NCBI GenBank assembly: GCA_049889355.1
Contig: JBMHDN010000016.1
Coordinates: forward strand, 1 to 64,000
Source of the DNA: JBMHDN01 sp049889355
GTDB lineage: Bacteria > Pseudomonadota > Alphaproteobacteria > Puniceispirillales > Puniceispirillaceae
Direction of reading: 5' to 3'
DNA length: 64,000 nucleotides
The position numbers were made by a program, and so were the translations under genes. This document shows, in pieces, positions 43,908-53,055 of this stretch (position 1 is its first letter; every line of letters starts with the position of its first letter). Under the pieces are notes generated by a model, which searched no databases, was not told the DNA's origin, and worked only from the letters and a program-made list of their open reading frames with translations.

Positions 43908-46900
43908 TCAGGCAGCGAGATCAGCCAGCTGATTCAATATTTTCTGTGCTGCCTTAGCCCGTACGGCCAGTTTGGTTAAATCCTGCTTCACCACCAAACG
44001 CTGATCAGGTTTAATCACCACCTGGCCTTTTTGTGCCGCTATCCAGCCAACCAATTTATCAGGTTGCGGGAAGGCACCATCTTTAAGACTAACCACAAAG
44101 CCCTTTGGCCCTGCCTCGATTTTCTGAATATTAGCTTTGCGGCATAATTGTTTTAATTCAACAGTTTGCAGCAAGTTATTCAGCGAATCTGGTAAGGTGC
44201 CAAAGCGATCAATCAATTCGATTTTGACCTGTTCTATGGCATCAGTATCGGGCAGTTCTGCGATCCGGCGATAGAGCGAGAGGCGCACTGTTAAATCGGT
44301 TACATAATCCGCTGGGATCATCACGGTCTGGCCAAGATTGATTTGTGGCGACCAGCTCACCTCAATCTCTGGGCTATCACCTGGCTCGGTCTTGCCTTGA
44401 TGGCGGGCCAGTTCCACCGCTTGGCGCAGCATATCCTGATAGAGCTCTATGCCAACCTCTTTGACATGACCAGATTGTTCATCACCCAATAGGTTCCCTG
44501 CCCCGCGAATATCCATATCATAAGAAGCGAGCGAGAAACCGGCCCCCAGCTTGTCCAATGTCTGCATCACCTCAAGGCGTTTTTTCGCCTGCGGGGTCAA
44601 GAGCATATGCGGATCGGTGGTAAGATAGGCATAGGCACGCTGTTTGCCGCGCCCGACCCGCCCGCGCAGCTGATATAGCTGGGCCAGACCAAAGCGATCA
44701 GCTCGGTGGATAATCATCGTATTGGCAGTTGGAATATCAATGCCTGATTCCACAATATTGGTGGAGAGCAGGACATCAGCCTTACCATCACCGAAATCAG
44801 TCATGACCTTGTCTAATTCGGCGGGCGGCATCTGGCCATGAGCGGTGAGAATCTTGGCCTCAGGGACCAGTGCCGTGATTTTATCAAAAACAGATGGCAA
44901 ATCCTTGATACGCGGACAGACCACAAAGCTCTGACCGCCTCTGAACATCTCGCGGCGCAGGGCTTCACGTAGCACCACCCCATCCCATGGCCCAACAAAG
45001 CTGCGCACTGCCAGCCTGTCCACTGGCGGCGTGGTAATCAGCGACATCTGGCGCACACCAGAGAGCGCCATCTGCAAAGTCCGTGGTATCGGTGTGGCAG
45101 AAAGGGTTAATACATGCACATCACCGCGCAATTCTTTTAAACGTTCTTTCTGGGCAACGCCGAAATTCTGTTCTTCATCAACAATCAAAAGGCCGAGATG
45201 ATTGAATGAAATGGATTTCGCTAGCAAAGCATGGGTGCCAATCACCACCTGTACCTCGCCAGAGGTGATCTCCTCTTTGATGGTTTTAGCATCTGCAGAA
45301 GTGGTCATGCGTGATAGCGTGGCAACCTTAACAGGGAAGCCTGAGAAACGATTTGCAAAAAGCTTGCCATGCTGGCGTGCCAGAAGTGTTGTCGGGGTCA
45401 CCAGCGCAACCTGATAGCCGGCCATCGCCGCCACAAAGGCCGCGCGCAACGCCACTTCTGTCTTGCCAAAGCCGACATCGCCACAAATCAGCCTATCAGA
45501 GGCGGTCCCTGAGCCTAAATCACCCAGCACATCAGCCACCGCTTCAAGCTGATCTTCGGTCTCACTATGGCCAAAACGGGCACAAAATTCTTCAAATAAC
45601 CCTTCAGGCGGGTTTAACACTTCTGCTTTGGCAAGGCTGCGCTTGGCAGCGATTTGCATCAGCTGATCGGCCATTTCCTTAATCCGGCCTTTGATGCGGG
45701 CACGGCGTGCCTGCCAGGCAACACCGCCCAGCTTGTCCAGACTGGCATCACTGCCTTCTTGCCCATAGCGCGAGAGCAGCTCAATATTCTCAACTGGCAG
45801 AAACAGCCTATCGCCACCTGAATAGATAAGCCGCAGGCAATCATGCTGGCCGCCGCCGCTAGAGACCGTTTCCAGCCCGTCATAGCGCCCGATACCATGT
45901 TCCACATGGACCACCAGATCGCCAGTTTCCAGAGACGCCACTTCGCGCAAGAAATCCTCGCCGCGTTTACGTTTACGTGCCGGACGGCTGGCCTGAACCC
46001 CGAACAGATCTGTTTCGGTGATCAGCATAAAATGATCAGTCTGCGCCCCAGTACCTGCAGCCGCATTGGGTAGAACGGCCTGATATAGCTGGCCAGCTTC
46101 CAAGGCGGCGATATCATCAAGCGTGGCAGGTCTGACATCTTTGTCAAAAATCCGCTCAACAAGCCGGCTGAGCGCGCCTTGGCTGGCAGCAGAGAGCAAG
46201 ACAGCTTTGCCTTGTTTGCGGGCCTGTTCAATGGCGTTTCTGGCAAGGTCTGTGGCAGGCATGCTGCCAGCGGCAGCTTGGGCTGAAAAATTCGGCACAG
46301 CCCCACCGCCAAAACTCAGCTGATCAGAGCTGTTAGCAGCAAAAGACTGAAGCTGGATAACTGAACTGGCGTCTAAACTGGTCAGCTCAGTTAAATATTG
46401 CGCTTCTGCTGGTAGGGGCCGATAGGTCATATCCTCAGCCGCAAGGCCATCTGCCTGACCGAATTCAGCACGTGCGGTATAGAATTCTGAGATTTGCTCG
46501 AGGCGGGCTTGTGCTGCTGCTAACCCCTGATCATCCAAAAAGACCTGAGCTTGTTCAACCGCGCTTGCTGGCATAGCCAGGAAATCAGCTAGATAATCAC
46601 CAAGCGGCAATAGCGTGGGATGCAGCAGAGCCAGCCAATGTTCGAGCCCTGGTTGAGTCTGGCCGGCTGAGACCGCCTCATAGAGCGCATCACGTGCCGC
46701 CTTGGCCCCAAAGGCCTCAATATAGCCTGCCCGAAAATGTGAGATGGTCTGATCATCCAGCCGATATTCAGATGATGGCAAAAGCAAGAGCTGTTGGTGA
46801 TGAGAGGCAGCATCTGGCAAGCTGCGCTGATTGACCGGATCAAACGGTTTCAGGCTCTCTATCTCATCTCCAAAAAAATCAATCCGAAACGGTTCTGTAT

Positions 46901-47432
46901 GCGGCGGGGTGAAAACATCAACAATCCCGCCACGCACAGCAAATTCACCCACCTCGCGCACAGTATCCGTGCGCAAATAGCCATGATCGCTGAGATAGCT
47001 GGCCAGATCAGCAGGTGTCAGGGTCGCGCCAACTTTGATCAGCATCTGGTTTTTTTCAAAAAAGGCAGGCGGCGGGACCTTTTGCAGCCAGCCATTGACC
47101 GTGGTCAGCAGCACCGCCTCATCTGCTTGATTTAGGCGCGCCAGTAAGGAAAGCGCATAAATCCGCTGGGCGGTGATATCACTATGCGGCGAGACACGGT
47201 CATAAGGCAGACAATCCCAGGCAGGCAGTGAGATGACGTTGAGATCAGGCATCAGCTGGCGTAGCCCGGCCTCCATATCGGCCAGACGCGCATCATCACG
47301 GGCAATGAAAACAGCCTTTTTCCTGCCCTTGTCCTGAGCCATCAGATGGTTGGCCAGCATAAAGGGCTGGAGCGCATCCGGCACGCCGAAAAGCTGGTTG
47401 GAATATGTAAATTTATGGTTTTTAAACAGCAT
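43908..47432 (-). CDS. mfd: Transcription-repair coupling factor Mfd
   Basis: The 1174-residue protein has the UvrB-like N-terminal modules (PAWDCLPYDRVSPHSDI, FAVRGGIVDVF), the RNA-polymerase-interacting domain (GDLVVHVEHGIGRYDGL), a RecG-like translocase with Lys657 in GDVGFGKT, the DEEQ box (VDEEQNFGV), and the TRG-type motif RGRVGRGKQRAYAYL. It frees stalled RNA polymerase and recruits UvrA to damage on transcribed strands. The length matches E. coli Mfd (1148). sdhE precedes it with one base between them. Confidence 0.97.
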   Translation of the reverse strand: MLFKNHKFTYSNQLFGVPDALQPFMLANHLMAQDKGRKKAVFIARDDARLADMEAGLRQLMPDLNVISLPAWDCLPYDRVSPHSDITAQRIYALSLLARLNQADEAVLLTTVNGWLQKVPPPAFFEKNQMLIKVGATLTPADLASYLSDHGYLRTDTVREVGEFAVRGGIVDVFTPPHTEPFRIDFFGDEIESLKPFDPVNQRSLPDAASHHQQLLLLPSSEYRLDDQTISHFRAGYIEAFGAKAARDALYEAVSAGQTQPGLEHWLALLHPTLLPLGDYLADFLAMPASAVEQAQVFLDDQGLAAAQARLEQISEFYTARAEFGQADGLAAEDMTYRPLPAEAQYLTELTSLDASSVIQLQSFAANSSDQLSFGGGAVPNFSAQAAAGSMPATDLARNAIEQARKQGKAVLLSAASQGALSRLVERIFDKDVRPATLDDIAALEAGQLYQAVLPNAAAGTGAQTDHFMLITETDLFGVQASRPARKRKRGEDFLREVASLETGDLVVHVEHGIGRYDGLETVSSGGGQHDCLRLIYSGGDRLFLPVENIELLSRYGQEGSDASLDKLGGVAWQARRARIKGRIKEMADQLMQIAAKRSLAKAEVLNPPEGLFEEFCARFGHSETEDQLEAVADVLGDLGSGTASDRLICGDVGFGKTEVALRAAFVAAMAGYQVALVTPTTLLARQHGKLFANRFSGFPVKVATLSRMTTSADAKTIKEEITSGEVQVVIGTHALLAKSISFNHLGLLIVDEEQNFGVAQKERLKELRGDVHVLTLSATPIPRTLQMALSGVRQMSLITTPPVDRLAVRSFVGPWDGVVLREALRREMFRGGQSFVVCPRIKDLPSVFDKITALVPEAKILTAHGQMPPAELDKVMTDFGDGKADVLLSTNIVESGIDIPTANTMIIHRADRFGLAQLYQLRGRVGRGKQRAYAYLTTDPHMLLTPQAKKRLEVMQTLDKLGAGFSLASYDMDIRGAGNLLGDEQSGHVKEVGIELYQDMLRQAVELARHQGKTEPGDSPEIEVSWSPQINLGQTVMIPADYVTDLTVRLSLYRRIAELPDTDAIEQVKIELIDRFGTLPDSLNNLLQTVELKQLCRKANIQKIEAGPKGFVVSLKDGAFPQPDKLVGWIAAQKGQVVIKPDQRLVVKQDLTKLAVRAKAAQKILNQLADLAA

Positions 47433-47433
47433 C

Positions 47434-47697
47434 TTACAGTGTTTTGTTAAAATCGCTGATCAGTGCCAATACACGGGTGTCAAATTCATCTGGCACGGCT
47501 TCATCACCACGCACCCAAGCAAAAATGGATGGATCGCCAGCTTCTAAAAGCGCTTCATACTGATCCAGCTCAGTGTCATTAAGACTGGCCAGATGCAGCT
47601 TAGCAAACTGGCCGAGCAACAGGTCTGTTTCTTTCATTCCTGTATAGCTTGATCTGTAAATCAGCCGGCGAACACGTGCTTGTCTTGTTTCTTGCAT
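47434..47697 (-). CDS. sdhE: SdhE, succinate dehydrogenase flavinylation factor
   Basis: The protein (87 residues) has the family motif YTGMKETDLLLGQFA, in which GMKE stands in for the RGxxE flavinylation motif, and the acidic helical body ending FAWVRGDE. SdhE helps attach FAD to the succinate dehydrogenase flavoprotein. A GTG at 47712 is an alternative start; I prefer the ATG at 47697. It directly precedes mfd and is divergent from recG, as in many alphaproteobacteria. Confidence 0.9.
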   Translation of the reverse strand: MQETRQARVRRLIYRSSYTGMKETDLLLGQFAKLHLASLNDTELDQYEALLEAGDPSIFAWVRGDEAVPDEFDTRVLALISDFNKTL

Positions 47698-47879
47698 GGA
47701 AGATACTTTCACTTTCTTCGTTGACGCCGCCTCTACCTACACGCCTCACTGTTTTTTGTCAGCTTAAAAGGATATTGTCCGCCAGATGTATTTTTCCAGT
47801 AATCAGGCGGCAAAAATCTGTTAGTCTGGGCGTCTCATCATGATGTTCTTACTTGGGTATGCGAAAAAAGAGGCAATAG

Positions 47880-49991
47880 ATGCATATCACGCGGCCACCC
47901 CTGCTCTACCCGCTTTTTGCAGAGACAACCTCTCTGGACGGGATTGGTGCGCGTTTGGCGGGGCTCTTGGAAAAGCGCATTGAGGGCCGGCATGTGATGG
48001 ATTTGCTGCGCCATCTGCCTGTTGGGCTGATAGACAGGCGGGCACGCCCGGCTATTCCAATGGCACGTGATGGTCAGATTGCTGTCTTTGAGTTGCGCAT
48101 CACCAAACATGATATGCCGCCAGCCAAAACTCGCCGCCCTGCCCGCATTTACGCCGAAAATGAAACAGGTGAGATCGAACTGGTCTATTTCCATGCCAGA
48201 CCAGACTATCTGAGCCGCCTGCTGCCTGTTGGCGGTACGCGGCTGATTTCAGGGCGAGTGGAACATTTTAATGGCCGGGTACAAATGATGCATCCTGATT
48301 TTGTGCTGCCGCTGGATAAGGCAGGCGAGATGCCAGAGATAGAGCCTGTTTACCCGCTGACCGCCGGCATCACCTCTAGGGTATTGAGACGGGCCATAGT
48401 GAGCGGGCTAACAAAGCTGCCAGCACGCGATAAATTCCCAGAATGGATTGATAAAGGCTTGATGGCGACAAGAGATTGGCCTGATTTCACCTCTGCTAGT
48501 GCGCAGGTCCATCATCCCGAACGCGCCTCAGACCTCGAGCCAACTGCACTGGCCCGCCAACGCCTAGCCTATGATGAATTGCTGGCCAATCAGCTGGCCC
48601 TCGTTTTGTTGCGTGAGGCGACCCGCAAAATCGAAGAAGGTGCCGCCCTGCCCTTAACAGGCAGGCTGAAAACCAGATTAATTGAGAGCTTGGCTTTTGC
48701 CCTGACCCATGCCCAGAGCCGGACAATTGAAGAAATAGAAACAGATTTAGCCGCTGATGTACGTATGTTGCGGCTCTTACAAGGCGATGTGGGCTCTGGC
48801 AAGACGATGGTGGCATTGATTGCCATGCTGCATGTGGCAGAGGCAGGCGGACAAGCTGCCCTCCTAGCCCCGACAGAGATTTTGGCTCGCCAGCATCACC
48901 GATCGCTCAACAAGATGCTGGCACCGCTGGGCCTGAGCTGTGGGTTGCTTCTGGGGGCCCAAAAAGCAGCAGAGCGGCGCGAAATAGAGGCCCAGCTGGC
49001 CAATGGCGAGATCCAGATGGTGGTCGGCACCCATGCGCTGATCACAGAACGTATTGCCTTTGCTGATTTGCGCCTCGCGGTGATTGACGAGCAACACCGC
49101 TTTGGGGTGCGTCAACGCCTGATGCTAAGCGAAAAGGGCAAGGCAGTGGATATGCTGGTGATGACAGCTACCCCTATCCCGCGCACGCTGGCGATGACGG
49201 CCTATGGCGATTTACAGAGTTCAGCCTTGGATGAAAAACCGGCAGGGCGGCAACCGATTGAAACAGCGGTGCTGCATCATGATAAAATAGCGGCGATTAT
49301 TGACAGGCTGCGACAAGTGATTGCGACAGGCCAGCGAGCCTATTGGATTTGCCCGCTGGTAGAGGAATCAGAAAAGCTGGATGTGGCAGCAGCAGAAGAT
49401 CGCTTTGCACATTTACAAAAATTATTGCCTGAGGTGGCTGTCCGCCTTGCCCATGGCAAGATGAAGCCAGAGGAACGGGAAACTGCGATGGCAGATTTTG
49501 CCAATGGCACTGCCCAGCTGCTGGTCGCAACCACGGTGATTGAAGTGGGGGTGGATGTCCCAGAAGCTGGGATCATCATCATTGAACATGCAGACAGGTT
49601 CGGCCTGGCCCAGCTGCATCAGCTGCGTGGGCGTGTGGGGCGCGGGACAATAAAATCAAGCTGTCTGTTGTTGCATGATGGCCAGCTGAGCGAGACAGCC
49701 CGCCAGCGTCTGTCGATTATGCGCCAGACCAATGACGGGTTTTTAATCGCTGAAGAAGATCTGAAATTGCGCGGCCCAGGTGAAGTGTTGGGCCAACGCC
49801 AATCTGGTCTCAGCCAATTTAAGCTGGCCGATTTATCTGCGCATGCCGATTTAATTGCGATTGCCAGACGCCAAGCCCAGAAAATCGCCCGTGAACACCC
49901 CAACCTAGCCGGTGAAGAAGCAGAAGCCTATCGCCTGCTCCTCTCGCTCTTTGAAAAGGATAATGCGGTCAAATTTCTGGCTTCTGGCTAG
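47880..49991 (+). CDS. recG: ATP-dependent DNA helicase RecG
   Basis: The 703-residue protein has the wedge (OB-fold) domain (RPARIYAENETGEIELVYFH), Walker A with Lys308 (QGDVGSGKT), the DEQH box (403-406), and the TRG region (QLRGRVGRGTIKSSCLLL). RecG remodels replication forks and branched DNA. AAGAGG lies before the ATG at 47880. The gene's final codons and stop lie in an 18-base tandem repeat that also reaches the end of the convergent DUF502 gene. Confidence 0.97.
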   Translation: MHITRPPLLYPLFAETTSLDGIGARLAGLLEKRIEGRHVMDLLRHLPVGLIDRRARPAIPMARDGQIAVFELRITKHDMPPAKTRRPARIYAENETGEIELVYFHARPDYLSRLLPVGGTRLISGRVEHFNGRVQMMHPDFVLPLDKAGEMPEIEPVYPLTAGITSRVLRRAIVSGLTKLPARDKFPEWIDKGLMATRDWPDFTSASAQVHHPERASDLEPTALARQRLAYDELLANQLALVLLREATRKIEEGAALPLTGRLKTRLIESLAFALTHAQSRTIEEIETDLAADVRMLRLLQGDVGSGKTMVALIAMLHVAEAGGQAALLAPTEILARQHHRSLNKMLAPLGLSCGLLLGAQKAAERREIEAQLANGEIQMVVGTHALITERIAFADLRLAVIDEQHRFGVRQRLMLSEKGKAVDMLVMTATPIPRTLAMTAYGDLQSSALDEKPAGRQPIETAVLHHDKIAAIIDRLRQVIATGQRAYWICPLVEESEKLDVAAAEDRFAHLQKLLPEVAVRLAHGKMKPEERETAMADFANGTAQLLVATTVIEVGVDVPEAGIIIIEHADRFGLAQLHQLRGRVGRGTIKSSCLLLHDGQLSETARQRLSIMRQTNDGFLIAEEDLKLRGPGEVLGQRQSGLSQFKLADLSAHADLIAIARRQAQKIAREHPNLAGEEAEAYRLLLSLFEKDNAVKFLASG

Positions 49992-50053
49992 CTATGGGCC
50001 TCTGGCTAGCTATGGGCTTCTGGCTAGCTATGAGCCTCTGGCTAGTTGCGGCT
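49983..50053. repeat. 18-base tandem repeat at convergent recG and DUF502 stops
   Basis: Four units (49983-50000, 50001-50018, 50019-50036 and a degenerate 50037-50053) share TCTGGCTAGCTATGGGC. Each full unit contains CTAG, which reads TAG on either strand; the recG stop and the DUF502 stop are both such TAGs, at opposite ends of the array. A slippage expansion at a shared stop region fits. Confidence 0.9.
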
Positions 50054-50743
50054 TTTGGATGATTTACCGCTCAGCTTTTTTTGCTCTTTGGGAGATGGCG
50101 GGGTTACGATCCCGCCAGAGACCACCAGTTTCAGCGCATCTTCAACAGACATTTCCATGAAAACAAGGTCTTCGCGGGGACAGAAGAGCAAAAAGCCTGA
50201 GGTCGGATTGGGTGTGGTCGGCACAAAGACATTGACGCTGTCAGCGGTGGTTTTTTCCTGTGCCTCGCCCTTGGTATTGCCGGTGACAAAACCAATGACC
50301 CAGAGCCCGCGGCGCGGATATTCAACCAACACCACATCCCTGAACGCATCAGACTGGCTGGCCATCACGGTTTCAAGCACCTGTTTGGATGCACCGTAAA
50401 TAGAGCGCACAATCGGCATACGATTGAGCAAAGATTCGCCAATACCGATGAGATAGCGGCCAATAAAACCAGCGGTGAGCGCACCCACCAGCGTGATCAT
50501 CACCCCGCCTATCACCAGCCCATAACCTGGAATCTGGCCAAAGCCAGGTACGGTAGCTGAGATCATATTGCGCAGCTGTTCTGGCAGCAGGGCCACCACC
50601 TGGCTATCGACAAAGCCGATAATGATCCAAGTGATATAAAAGGTTAAAAAGACAGGGGCGGTGACCAGTAAGCCGGCCAAAAACCAGCCGCGTATGCGTC
50701 CCATGGCGGTTCTTTTTTTGATCTCTGCTTCTGGTTTGCTCAT
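50042..50743 (-). CDS. DUF502-family membrane protein
   Basis: The protein (233 residues) has two hydrophobic segments (about 18-45 and 72-98) and the family stretches RMPIVRSIYGASKQVLETV and GLWVIGFVTGNT. The DUF502 family is widespread and of unknown function. A clear AAGGA lies before the ATG at 50743; the open frame runs a further nine codons upstream. The C-terminus is Lys/Ser-rich. It converges on recG and is divergent from mazG. Confidence 0.88.
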   Translation of the reverse strand: MSKPEAEIKKRTAMGRIRGWFLAGLLVTAPVFLTFYITWIIIGFVDSQVVALLPEQLRNMISATVPGFGQIPGYGLVIGGVMITLVGALTAGFIGRYLIGIGESLLNRMPIVRSIYGASKQVLETVMASQSDAFRDVVLVEYPRRGLWVIGFVTGNTKGEAQEKTTADSVNVFVPTTPNPTSGFLLFCPREDLVFMEMSVEDALKLVVSGGIVTPPSPKEQKKLSGKSSKSRN

Positions 50744-50864
50744 TTGCTTTATCCTTGCCATCTGTGCCATCTGTCAGCTGATTTGGGCCCTATGTTTGAA
50801 TAGTGCCTCAATGCCGAAGAAAGAACAAGAAAGCAACCATTCACATACGCCTTTTGGATGTAAG

Positions 50865-50912
50865 GCCAGATATAGAGCCAGATATAAAGTCAGATATAAG
50901 GTCAGATGCAAG
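50865..50912 (+). repeat. Four 12-base tandem repeats in the DUF502-mazG intergenic space
   Basis: Units of 12 bases (GCCAGATATAGA, GCCAGATATAAA, GTCAGATATAAG, GTCAGATGCAAG) run head to tail, with drift increasing to the right. They lie in the 277-base divergent space between the DUF502 and mazG genes, where promoters for both should be. No known operator matches. I see nothing else in that space. Confidence 0.85.
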
Positions 50913-51020
50913 ACTGGACAATAGCCACCCAGATATACATCATGAACAGACCTGCCAAAATAGGGCTATCTGCTCTTGTAAAGGCTGTATTAGTTTATTT
51001 TCGTTTCAAGGGCTATCCAG

Positions 51021-51872
51021 ATGACCTCTTCGCCGATGCCAGATATTGACCCAAGCACAAGACGCCTCAATGAACAGATAACGCGCATTCACCAGATTAT
51101 GGCTGCGCTGCGCCATCCGCAGACAGGCTGTCCTTGGGATATCAAACAGGATTTCGCCTCTATCGCGCCCTATACGATTGAAGAAGCCTATGAGGTCGCA
51201 GATGCGATTGCAGAGGGCGACAGAGATGAATTGAGAGATGAGCTGGGTGATTTGTTATTACAGGTCGTCTTTCATGCTCAGATGGCAGATGAAGAAGGCA
51301 GCTTTGACCTAGCAGATGTGGCAGAGGCTATATCTGATAAGATGGTGCGCCGCCACCCGCATGTTTTTGGCCAAGCTGATCGCCATGATGCCGCTGCACA
51401 AAAACGTCTTTGGGAAGAGATGAAAGCAGAAGAGCGGGCACAAAAAGCAGCAAAGAAAAAAGAGGCGATGAGTCTTCTTGATGGTATTTCCCGCAATCTG
51501 CCCGCTATGGTACGCGCGGTGAAACTGCAAAAAAGAGCCGCAGATGTTGGTTTTGACTGGCCTGATATTCAGGCTGTTACCGATAAAATGAATGAAGAGC
51601 TCAGTGAATTAGAAGAAGCAATGGCCTCAGGTGATAAAGAGCATATTGCAGAAGAAATCGGGGATATTCTGTTTGTTGCTGCCAATCTGGCGCGTAAAGC
51701 AGGGGTCGATCCAGAAAGCGCACTCTTGGCCTGCAATCGTAAATTTGAGCGGCGTTTCAAATCTGTGGAATCCAGCGCTGAAGCGGCAGGCGAGCGCTTA
51801 TCAGCGCTGAGCCTCGATGAGATGGAAGCCTATTGGCAAGACGCCAAAAAAGCAGAAAAATCTGACAGTTAG
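51021..51872 (+). CDS. mazG: MazG nucleoside triphosphate pyrophosphohydrolase
   Basis: The 283-residue protein has two MazG domains. The first shows CPWDIKQDFASIAPYTIEEAYEVADAI and DELGDLLLQVVFHAQMADE, the metal-binding EExxD and ELGD residues; the second shows NEELSELEEAM and EEIGDILFVAANLAR. It hydrolyses non-canonical NTPs and lowers (p)ppGpp-linked signals in some bacteria. It is often near hfq and hflX in Alphaproteobacteria; here it converges with the IMPase gene. Confidence 0.95.
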   Translation: MTSSPMPDIDPSTRRLNEQITRIHQIMAALRHPQTGCPWDIKQDFASIAPYTIEEAYEVADAIAEGDRDELRDELGDLLLQVVFHAQMADEEGSFDLADVAEAISDKMVRRHPHVFGQADRHDAAAQKRLWEEMKAEERAQKAAKKKEAMSLLDGISRNLPAMVRAVKLQKRAADVGFDWPDIQAVTDKMNEELSELEEAMASGDKEHIAEEIGDILFVAANLARKAGVDPESALLACNRKFERRFKSVESSAEAAGERLSALSLDEMEAYWQDAKKAEKSDS

Positions 51873-51881
51873 AAAGCGCTC

Positions 51882-52733
51882 TTACTGAGTGATAAACGCA
51901 TTCAAAGCGGTAAAAATCGATGGCGTGCGCGCCACTAAAATAGGGGCAGCTGAACAGGCGTCAAAAGCTATCGGCGTAGATTTATCTGCACTTGCTGGCG
52001 GGTGGCCGACGATACAGCCTGCCTCGGCCGCAAAGAGCGCTACGGGGGCATGGTCCCATGGGGTTGTGCGGCCATGAAACATGTAATCATTTTGGCCCTT
52101 GGCGATTTCAAGGATTTCGATACCTGCTGAACCGACAAATTGGCGGCCTTTCACCTCTTTGGCAAGCGGGCGCAGAGCTGAGATACGGGTCTCTGGCAGT
52201 CCCATCAGACCGATAGACCCTCTGGTCTCATCCAGAGAGGTGGCTTCTGGCTGATAGGGCGTGCTAATCAGCGAGCGAAAGTTGCTCTTGCGATCCTCAC
52301 AGACATAGACCCCTGCCCCGGCCTCAGCATAATAGCAGGCATCAGATACAGGCAGGTAAATCCAACTGGCCAGCGGCACGCCATCTCTCATTAAGGCAAG
52401 CATGGAGCAAAACCGCTCTTTTTGATGCACGAAATTGCGTGTGCCATCCACTGGATCAATGGTGAATACCAGCCCGTCATTTGCCTGTTGTTTCAGCGCA
52501 GGCCGGACAGCACATGCTTCTTCACCAATGATGGTGGCATCCGGATAGCGGTTAGATAATATGTCAGTCAGCGCGATTTCTGCTTCTTGATCTGCGATGG
52601 TTACAAAATCTGTATCTGAGCTTTTGGTCTCGATCTCGCCTGCTTCTAATTGTCTGAAGCGGGGCAGGATATAGCGATCTGATACGTCTCTGAGGCAATC
52701 GGCTATAGCCTCTTTATCTGCGGATATCATCAT
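51882..52733 (-). CDS. Inositol-monophosphatase-family phosphatase
   Basis: The 283-residue protein has the three IMPase metal-site motifs: GEEAC, DPVDGTRNF and WDHAPVALF. The family includes inositol-1-phosphatase, the histidinol-phosphatase HisN and the 3'-phosphoadenosine phosphatase CysQ; the sequence alone does not decide. It sits where hflX often lies, between hfq and mazG, in related genomes. It converges with mazG with 9 bases between stops. Confidence 0.88.
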   Translation of the reverse strand: MMISADKEAIADCLRDVSDRYILPRFRQLEAGEIETKSSDTDFVTIADQEAEIALTDILSNRYPDATIIGEEACAVRPALKQQANDGLVFTIDPVDGTRNFVHQKERFCSMLALMRDGVPLASWIYLPVSDACYYAEAGAGVYVCEDRKSNFRSLISTPYQPEATSLDETRGSIGLMGLPETRISALRPLAKEVKGRQFVGSAGIEILEIAKGQNDYMFHGRTTPWDHAPVALFAAEAGCIVGHPPASADKSTPIAFDACSAAPILVARTPSIFTALNAFITQ

Positions 52734-52774
52734 GCGTGTATGCTCAGTTAATAGCTGACAGGCTGGCCGTGGGC

Positions 52775-53014
52775 TCAGCTATCGCCCTCATCATCATCCA
52801 TAAAGCTGACAGGGCCAGATGGCATGATGGTAGACACCGCATGTTTATAGACCAGCTGAACATGGCCATCACGTTTCAGCAAAATAGAATAATTATCAAA
52901 CCAGGTGATGATGCCCTGCAGTTTGACCCCATTTACCAAAAAGATCGTAACGGTCATATGCTCTTTGCGGAGCTGGTTTAAAAACACATCCTGAAGATTG
53001 GTTTGCTTATCCAT
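52775..53014 (-). CDS. hfq: RNA chaperone Hfq
   Basis: The protein (79 residues) has the Sm1 motif FLVNGVKLQGIITWFD and the Sm2 motif YKHAVSTIMP that define Hfq. It forms hexamers that pair small RNAs with mRNAs. The frame is open 14 codons upstream, but the ATG at 53014 starts the family N-terminus MDKQTNLQDVFLN and has AAGGTG nine bases upstream. The tail is short and acidic (DDDEGDS). It follows the class IV aminotransferase gene. Confidence 0.96.
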   Translation of the reverse strand: MDKQTNLQDVFLNQLRKEHMTVTIFLVNGVKLQGIITWFDNYSILLKRDGHVQLVYKHAVSTIMPSGPVSFMDDDEGDS

Positions 53015-53055
53015 GACCCTGACACCTTTTTGGCCGCATGCTGGGCAAGCCTGCA

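Noticed and set aside
49983..50912. A CRISPR array in the repeats near recG and mazG
   Set aside because: The units are 12 or 18 bases, directly adjacent with no spacers, and there are no cas genes.
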